From assembly GCA_036971715.1 (NCBI GenBank), contig JAVHJL010000005.1, forward strand, positions 1,736,001 through 1,800,000: a stretch of 64,000 bases of DNA, written 5' to 3'. Every line of letters begins with the position of its first letter. Positions within the stretch are counted from its first letter, which is position 1. The DNA comes from Arthrobotrys musiformis (Eukaryota > Ascomycota > Orbiliomycetes > Orbiliales > Orbiliaceae). The position numbers and the translations under genes are program-made. This document shows, piece after piece, positions 58,244-64,000 of the stretch. The notes beneath the pieces are model-generated. The model was not told the DNA's origin and searched no databases. It saw only the letters and a list, made by a program, of their open reading frames with translations.

Positions 58244-60266
58244 TATCCGCAACCATCTACTCGCAGCGTTTTAGATGACATATATTAACATTTTTCCTTT
58301 TATTTTCCTTAATGGTTTTCTTTTTTATATTCGGTGGAAAAACGGGAAATAACGGTCTTGCTTTTGGTTTTTTGATTTTTACGCAGCGAAAGTTCTATCT
58401 GCATCTCCTTTTACGAACCTCGATGGCACGCTTAACGTTGTCCTCGGAGTTGAATTTCTTTTACTGTTAATATCTTTTCTCTGCTTTCTCGTTCTTGTTC
58501 TTGTTTTATCATACAGGCGTTTCTTGACGGGTTTCCATTTCGGGATTACTTCGATATGATACCAAAAAGCCCACGCCACAGGTCACTCGCTATTCACGCA
58601 TACTCTCACACACAAATACCCCGCCCACGAAGCGGAAAAGTCCGTTGATGTTTGTCTTTTTACCGTCAGCTCTTGCAAATATCTTCGCATTGTATGAAAT
58701 CCTTGTGTTTTGTTACCTCCTCTTCCTCCCCCTTGCTCCTGCGTCTTTCCCACATCCTCCCTTCCGATGACATTGGCCCGGAAGCGAAGGTGGAAAACGC
58801 CATGATGATGATGACCTGTGCTTGCTTGTTATCTGTTATTTGTTGCTTTTTCTCTTTACTTGTCCTTTTTGTTTTTTAGCTACTAGCTTTCCTTTTTCTT
58901 TGCAGTTGTTTCTAAGTATATTCTTACCTTACGAGGGGGCAAAAAGTGACCCGGCGATTATTATGTTCAATCCGCTGGCTCCTTTTCACCGCCCGTTTCT
59001 CAATGATGATTTTTCTTCTTCTCTACTATATCTCATGCGCAAATACGATATGCAAAACTGTTTTTAGCGAAAACATGCTTGTTGTCTATTTAGCTTCTTT
59101 CTTCCAAATGATGAAATGCTTGTGCCTCTTTCCGCTCTGACATACATACATACATACTGGTCCCTATTACTATTACGATACTCTGGCATGATGGGAGGTC
59201 TAGTCCACACCCCCTATCTTTCATGCATGATCCGGGCCGTGCCAGCGCAACCGTCTCTCTTTTTTCTTTTGACAAAACAAAAAACCGAACCACAAAAAAT
59301 TATTAACGAATCTTCTTCTTCTGTTCATTTCATGTCTCTGATGCTACTGGGTATAGTTCTCTTTTTGCAAAAACATCCGATCAAATCATCTTTGTGTATT
59401 TTTTTTTGTGTCCCGTTTTTCCCGTTTCAAAGACCAGTTGCGCTATAGCCCTCCCACCCCGGAAGACACAGCGGAAAAGCTTTTTGATGAAAATCGAGAT
59501 CGATCCCGAATGGAATTAACAGTGTTCGACCCGTCCTCCCCGGCCCGTTTCACACGGGATGTCTTTTCTTTCTATCTATCTATCTATGGTCATGAGAGCT
59601 TCGACCCGGGAGGAGGAACACGTCACAACTGTCAACCACACTCGTTTTTGATTGATTGATATTTTTTCAACTAAAAAAATCGGGTTGTTCCATTGTAGGT
59701 TATAGTTCTTTTGATATTATTGTTTTTTTTAAATTATTATTATCTGCAATGGCTTTTGCATCGATCGTTTGATGTCTTGCATTTTTTTCGTTCTTGCTGT
59801 CGAAGGATGTGCTGGATGCAATGCTGCCTTAAACGTACAGCACAGCGCTTCCTGCATCGGTGAGAATTTGAGATTTTGTTTGCCGTGTGCATTGATTCCT
59901 TTTCGGTATTTTCCTTTCCTTTTTGTTTTTTTGAAAATGGGTTTGTAAGGGGGCTATACTTGGTGCATGTGAGGATTTTGGATTTTGGATTTTGATATTT
60001 TCTGGGAATTTTTTTTATATCACAAATTTTTTGGGTTGTATTTTTGTTGGTTATGAGGGTTAAGATTTGGGATTCACTTTGAATATTCACTTTAAATTTG
60101 GATTGTATGTTTCACTTTGAATTTTTTTGGGCTATGAAGAAAATTGTCAGTCATTTGTATACTCTAAAGTTATATCACTGTATTATTCTATCATTCTAAA
60201 AGTCGGTGGGAACTCGCTTCGAGGAAGAGGGGGGGCATGAAGCGGGGATTCTTTGCGCAATGTAGC

Positions 60267-60289
60267 ATAGCATGGCATGGCATGGCATA
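60267..60289 (+). repeat. GCATG pentamer repeat
   Basis: Four units of GCATG/GCATA in tandem (AGCATAGCATGGCATGGCAT). A simple repeat in the convergent spacer with no coding role. Confidence 0.65.
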
Positions 60290-61657
60290 TTATCATACGT
60301 ACTCACTTATCAAATCGATCGTAATCATTAGATTTCCCAAATCCTAAAGATTTCTCAAATTATCTATCATCAAAGTCCTTTTAGTTCGTATTACTCAGGC
60401 AATTTGATTTGAGGGATATAAAAAATTTGTAAACGATTGGTTGGGATTTTGTTGAATACTTAGAGGCGAGCTCTTGATAAGAGGATTATGGGATAATAGA
60501 TTAGAATACTACTTTCTTTTCGGCGAGGTTCACTTTTTTTTAGTGGACTATTGAACTTACGGAACCCGTGATCTCTTTGGTCCTGGTTACTAGGGAAGGG
60601 GTGTATCGAACTTCGAGGCGATAGAAAATCTGTAGACGTATGTACAAGCAACAGGGTAGGGGAATATGTAAGACATATTTCGCCTCTATTTTTTTTTTTT
60701 TTTTTTTTAAAGATGAAACGATTCCGGATATGCAGAGTACGGAGTTATATATTCTATTCGTTCGAACCACGTATGCGTACATACTCTTAGTGGCTTTTTT
60801 TTTAAACCGCACTTCCGTTGAACAGAAAAAGCTTGTTCGTATTTTTTTTTTTGAAAGTGTTCTGGAGGGGGGTCCGGGTTTCCTGGTTTTGTGGTCCACT
60901 TGGTATGTATCCTTGCTTCATCCGCCGGTTGTTGATTCGTGAGGAGGGTCTTTACATGGGGTTCGATTGGTGAAGTTGGGTTGGAAGCTTGTATTGAGCT
61001 ATGGGAGGGGCTCTGCTTTCGACTGCGGGCGGCCCGGCGCCGGCGGGGAAGCTAGTACCCTTGTTTTGTTCTATTACCTAACATGGGCTCTAAATGATAG
61101 CTTGTAGACGAGACGAGACGAAAAGGATGGAGACAAGGTAGGGGGGTATGAGGGGTTCATCCAATGGTAGTGACAGTGAGTTAAATAAAGGTTTTCATGG
61201 TTTAGTTTAGCTTTTGGGTGTGTTTTTTTTCGGCTAAGGCGAGGCGATGTAAGGTAAGGTAAGGTCGGGGATGGTAGACAACCGTAAATGTGACAGGGTT
61301 GGGGATGCAAAAATGATATGCTTTGCGTGCAGTGCGTGCTGGTCAACGAAAAAGAGACAAGAGAGCTGGGATGATGATAACGGAGGGGTAAAACGCAATT
61401 GCGAGGGAGGGGTAAAAAAAAAAAACAGAGAAGAACGTAAAAAATGATAACCTTTTGAGAGACTTTTCTAACCGTGAACTCCGGGTGCGTTTTTTGGGAA
61501 CGAGGAAAAAAAGATATTATGATAAATGATAATTGTGGGTATATAAGTATGATGCGGTGAGTCGTGTCAAGTTATGTAGGTCGTGCGGGGTGAGTGGGGC
61601 GAAACTGAGGGTTTTGGGGAATTGCCCCTCTTTTTTCTCTTTCTTTCTCTTTTGTCT

Positions 61658-62499
61658 TTACAATTCTTCGGAGTCTTCTTCTTCTTCTTCGACAAAGTCG
61701 TCTTCGTCATCTTCGTCTTCGCTGTCTGGAACCTTCTTTTTCTTCGACTTGAGGGGTTTATTGTCCCTGGCCTTGGAATTTTTGGTGGAGGACTTCTTGG
61801 GGGGTTTCTCTTCGATATCACTGGTCTTCGCTTCGTCTTCGTCTTCATCTTCCTCCTTTGGGATGTTGAGTTCGATCTTGTTCTCCGCCTCTTCCTCTTC
61901 TCCATCATCCTGGTCGTCTTCGCTGGCAATCTCTTGCTTTGGCTTCAGCCCGGGGGCGTCGTGCTTCGCAGATGTGGTGTAGATGGGTCTGACTACGCCA
62001 GCTGAGGATTTCTGGCCAATGGCCTCCTCGAGGGCCGGGAGGACCCTGATGAGTTGGTTGAATTGTTCCAGACTCATTGAGATTCCCTAGTCACAAAAAT
62101 CAAACTTTTAGCACAGGCATTCTTCGAATATGGTATAGCTTTGTCCTTTATATGCGGGAGGAAATGTATGCATTTTCTTACCTTCTTCCCCGGAAAGTAC
62201 TTGCCATCTTTCTCGTAGTATTCCCTGATGGAGACCAAGACGTTCCCTCGGAACTCGGAAACGGTAGCGCGACGGTCCTTCCCGAGCTCCCAGTAGAAGT
62301 TTCCTTCTTCGTCGACGTGTCTGGCGCCATCTGGGGGTTTCGAGGCAGCAGCAGAGGAAGAGGAAGCTACGTTTGAGGACTTGAAACGCTTGGACGAGGA
62401 TTCGTCGTCATTGTTGTTGTCGTTGTTATATGTACGTTTTGTGAATGTCTTTTTGACATACGGCTTTTTTGAGAACTTGTTGAATTGTTTTGGAGGCAT
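61658..62499 (-). CDS. sub1: Sub1/PC4 transcriptional coactivator
   Basis: A single-stranded-DNA-binding coactivator of RNA polymerase II, also linked to transcription-associated DNA repair; nuclear. Exons 62499-62182 and 62086-61658 (donor GTAAGA, acceptor CTAG, phase 0) give 248 residues. A basic N-terminus (MPPKQFNKFSKKPYVKKTFT) with Asn and Ser runs precedes the PC4 domain at about 63-127: NFYWELGKDRRATVSEFRGN, then VSIREYYEKDGKYFPGKK, and after the intron GISMSLEQFNQLIRVLPALE. This order of strands and helix is the PC4 fold. The C-terminal half alternates acidic runs with Lys-rich patches and ends in DSEEL. In human PC4 the acidic Ser-rich region precedes the domain, while fungal Sub1 has a long C-terminal extension, as here. 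It is convergent with StuA. Confidence 0.94.
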
Positions 62500-64000
62500 G
62501 TCTTATTGTTTTTTACTTGTTATTCTAGTTAATTTTTGGGTAATGGTAAGTGGTGGTGGTTAGATATGTTATGTGTAGATGGGGATTGATCGATGAGGTT
62601 GAAGATGGGGAGTTGGTAATGTTGGTTTTGTGATGACACGCGAGATTCAGAAAACGAGGCTGGTTGACGTGATGCTGCTGCGTGGTGTCTGAACTCTGTG
62701 AAACGTGCGCGACGTCGCAGACAACACTCTCATCTTTTGCTCCACCTCTAATCTCATCAACTCCTTTCCTCAGAACCCCTCTCTAATGAATGTGATATTC
62801 TTGGCTTGGAACGAGAAGACGGCACGAACGATGACGACTGCGGCTTTGAACAAAGAGTCTAAGCCAGTGAAATGCTTCGAATAGAAAATACAAGCTGATT
62901 GCCTCGTGAAATAATATAACTACAGGCTAACTAGCGGGCTGGAAATGTTTGCTCGCGGCATCACCAGTGCACTTATGCATCGCTTCAGACTTCTGGATCA
63001 GCTGGGTGTGGGCCTGACCGAAAGCAAGTTTGAGAAAGCAAGTGCCATCTGTGGCCATGCAGGCATGCATGCGGCTAGCCCGCCAACCCAATTGTTCGAT
63101 TGTTCTTTGCACTTTGCTTGCTTCCATACCCCCCTAGTTCGGTCGAGGGATCCACAGTGGACTACGTATGTATGTATGTATCCTGTCAGGTACCAAACTA
63201 AACCAAGGAACCAAGGAACCAACGGGTTATGTATCTGTAGGTACACTACTGACTTACATCACTCACAGGATGTCTATGGACATGGAAAATGTTCACAGGA
63301 AAAAAACAGGACATCCGAACGGGAGCCAAGTGCTTTTTTTTGCTCACACTAAGCATTTGACAGGTTTGACATTGATTGGTTCAGGGTCCATCGTGGTAGA
63401 CGCATCACATCCGAACCCGGCAGGGGGGCTTCCTGGGTGGTATGGTATGGGTTGGTTATACGTTGGCTGACCGATGATGGGGGGAATTATGGGTGGAGTG
63501 GTTAAAATCGACCTCTTGGGTATGGGGGTATGATGTTCTTTTTCTCTCTCCCCTTTCCTGCCTACTTTTTGCCTGCCTTGTTGCTTGCCTATCCGTTTTT
63601 TTCTCTCTCTTCTATTCTGCCTGTGGATGCAATGGTCTTATACAGACATACAGGAAGAGGATGCAGTAGGTTTTTTAGGGCTGGAGTATTGGAGTCACGA
63701 GTTGGATGTGGAGGGGTTCATGTTTCTTGAAACGAACGAGCCAGTCCTGTTCCGTACACTGCACCGAGTTACGAATGCGAAACTCACTTACCAATCTTTT
63801 TTTTTTTTCTCGTTCGTTTATTTGATCGAATGGTGAATGATGCTAGCATGCATGTGAATCATGGAGCAATCGACGGAATAAGGGGATGATGTTGATAGAC
63901 ACCGGAAAAGTTAAGTTGAAGCTACCCCTTAAACTAGCTAGTTGGCCTTTGCGAGGAGACGGGAAAGAAGGTGGCAGGTACGCACGCGGGCGGGTTAAGT
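62500..64000. other. Sub1 upstream flank, no gene recognised
   Basis: The first ~250 bases should be the Sub1 promoter, read leftward. The rest, to the end of the window, has only short frames with no family resemblance. A GTATGTATGTAT repeat sits near 63166-63180, and CCAAGGAACCAAGGAACCAA near 63205-63223. A gene starting beyond 64000 could have its promoter here. Confidence 0.35.

Larger units (their letters stand above)
58128..61657. other. Convergent 3.5 kb spacer (StuA / Sub1)
   Basis: T-rich on the + strand, with stops in all frames and no recognised gene. The left part should include the StuA 3' untranslated region. Simple repeats occur: TCTATCTATCTAT at about 59572-59585, GCATG units at 60267-60289 and AAGGT units at 61249-61265. 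T runs of 15-20 bases occur near 60690. Confidence 0.4.

Overview
The window is nuclear DNA of a filamentous ascomycete (Pezizomycotina). The evidence is short spliceosomal introns with GTRNGT donors, CTAAC/CTAAT branch points and YAG acceptors, small exons, pyrimidine-rich leaders, a COP9 signalosome gene (CSN3) and a StuA-type APSES developmental regulator. The genus cannot be named from sequence alone. An early-diverging class (Orbiliomycetes or Pezizomycetes) is possible but is a guess. There is no prokaryotic, viral or CRISPR content, and I saw no intact transposon, tRNA or rRNA gene.

Eleven protein genes with recognisable products were assembled exon by exon with consistent phases, apart from one uncertain TAF1 junction. 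In order they are: TAF1 (+, 1190-4614); 5-oxoprolinase (-, 5543-10102); an ER protein disulfide isomerase ending in HDEL (+, 15684-17436); uracil-DNA glycosylase (+, 18228-19667); a ThrE/Prm10-type multispan transporter (+, 21553-24089); a GRASP Golgi protein (-, 24486-25917); COP9 signalosome subunit 3 (-, 26422-28220); Gcn1 (+, 32579-40991); a short Rev1-like BRCT protein (-, 41485-42388); StuA (+, 55621-58127); and a Sub1/PC4 coactivator (-, 61658-62499). A twelfth gene, at 31256-31575, is a two-exon 74-codon cysteine-bearing peptide that no long ORF would reveal. It has its own TATA box and an ATG-free leader.

The layout is uneven. Housekeeping genes in the left two thirds are fairly close together, with gaps of 5.6 kb (10.1-15.7 kb) and 3 kb (28.2-31.3 kb). 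A 13.2 kb block without a convincing coding gene (42.4-55.6 kb) precedes StuA. Its last 2.3 kb looks like a very long spliced mRNA leader: sense ATGs are absent except inside two well-formed candidate introns and in one six-codon upstream ORF. The rest of the block holds simple repeats and pyrimidine tracts and is best read as regulatory DNA.

The genes do not form a pathway cluster. Themes recur (transcription: TAF1, Sub1, StuA; secretion and folding: PDI, GRASP; DNA repair and tolerance: UNG, the BRCT protein; nutrient signalling and glutathione turnover: Gcn1, 5-oxoprolinase), but this is ordinary fungal gene order. The main points for a second look are the StuA leader, the unannotated small peptide gene, PCNA-binding-like motifs in UNG and the BRCT protein, an altered segment after the UNG leucine loop, and the unresolved first TAF1 intron. 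I did not find a clearly novel multi-gene system.
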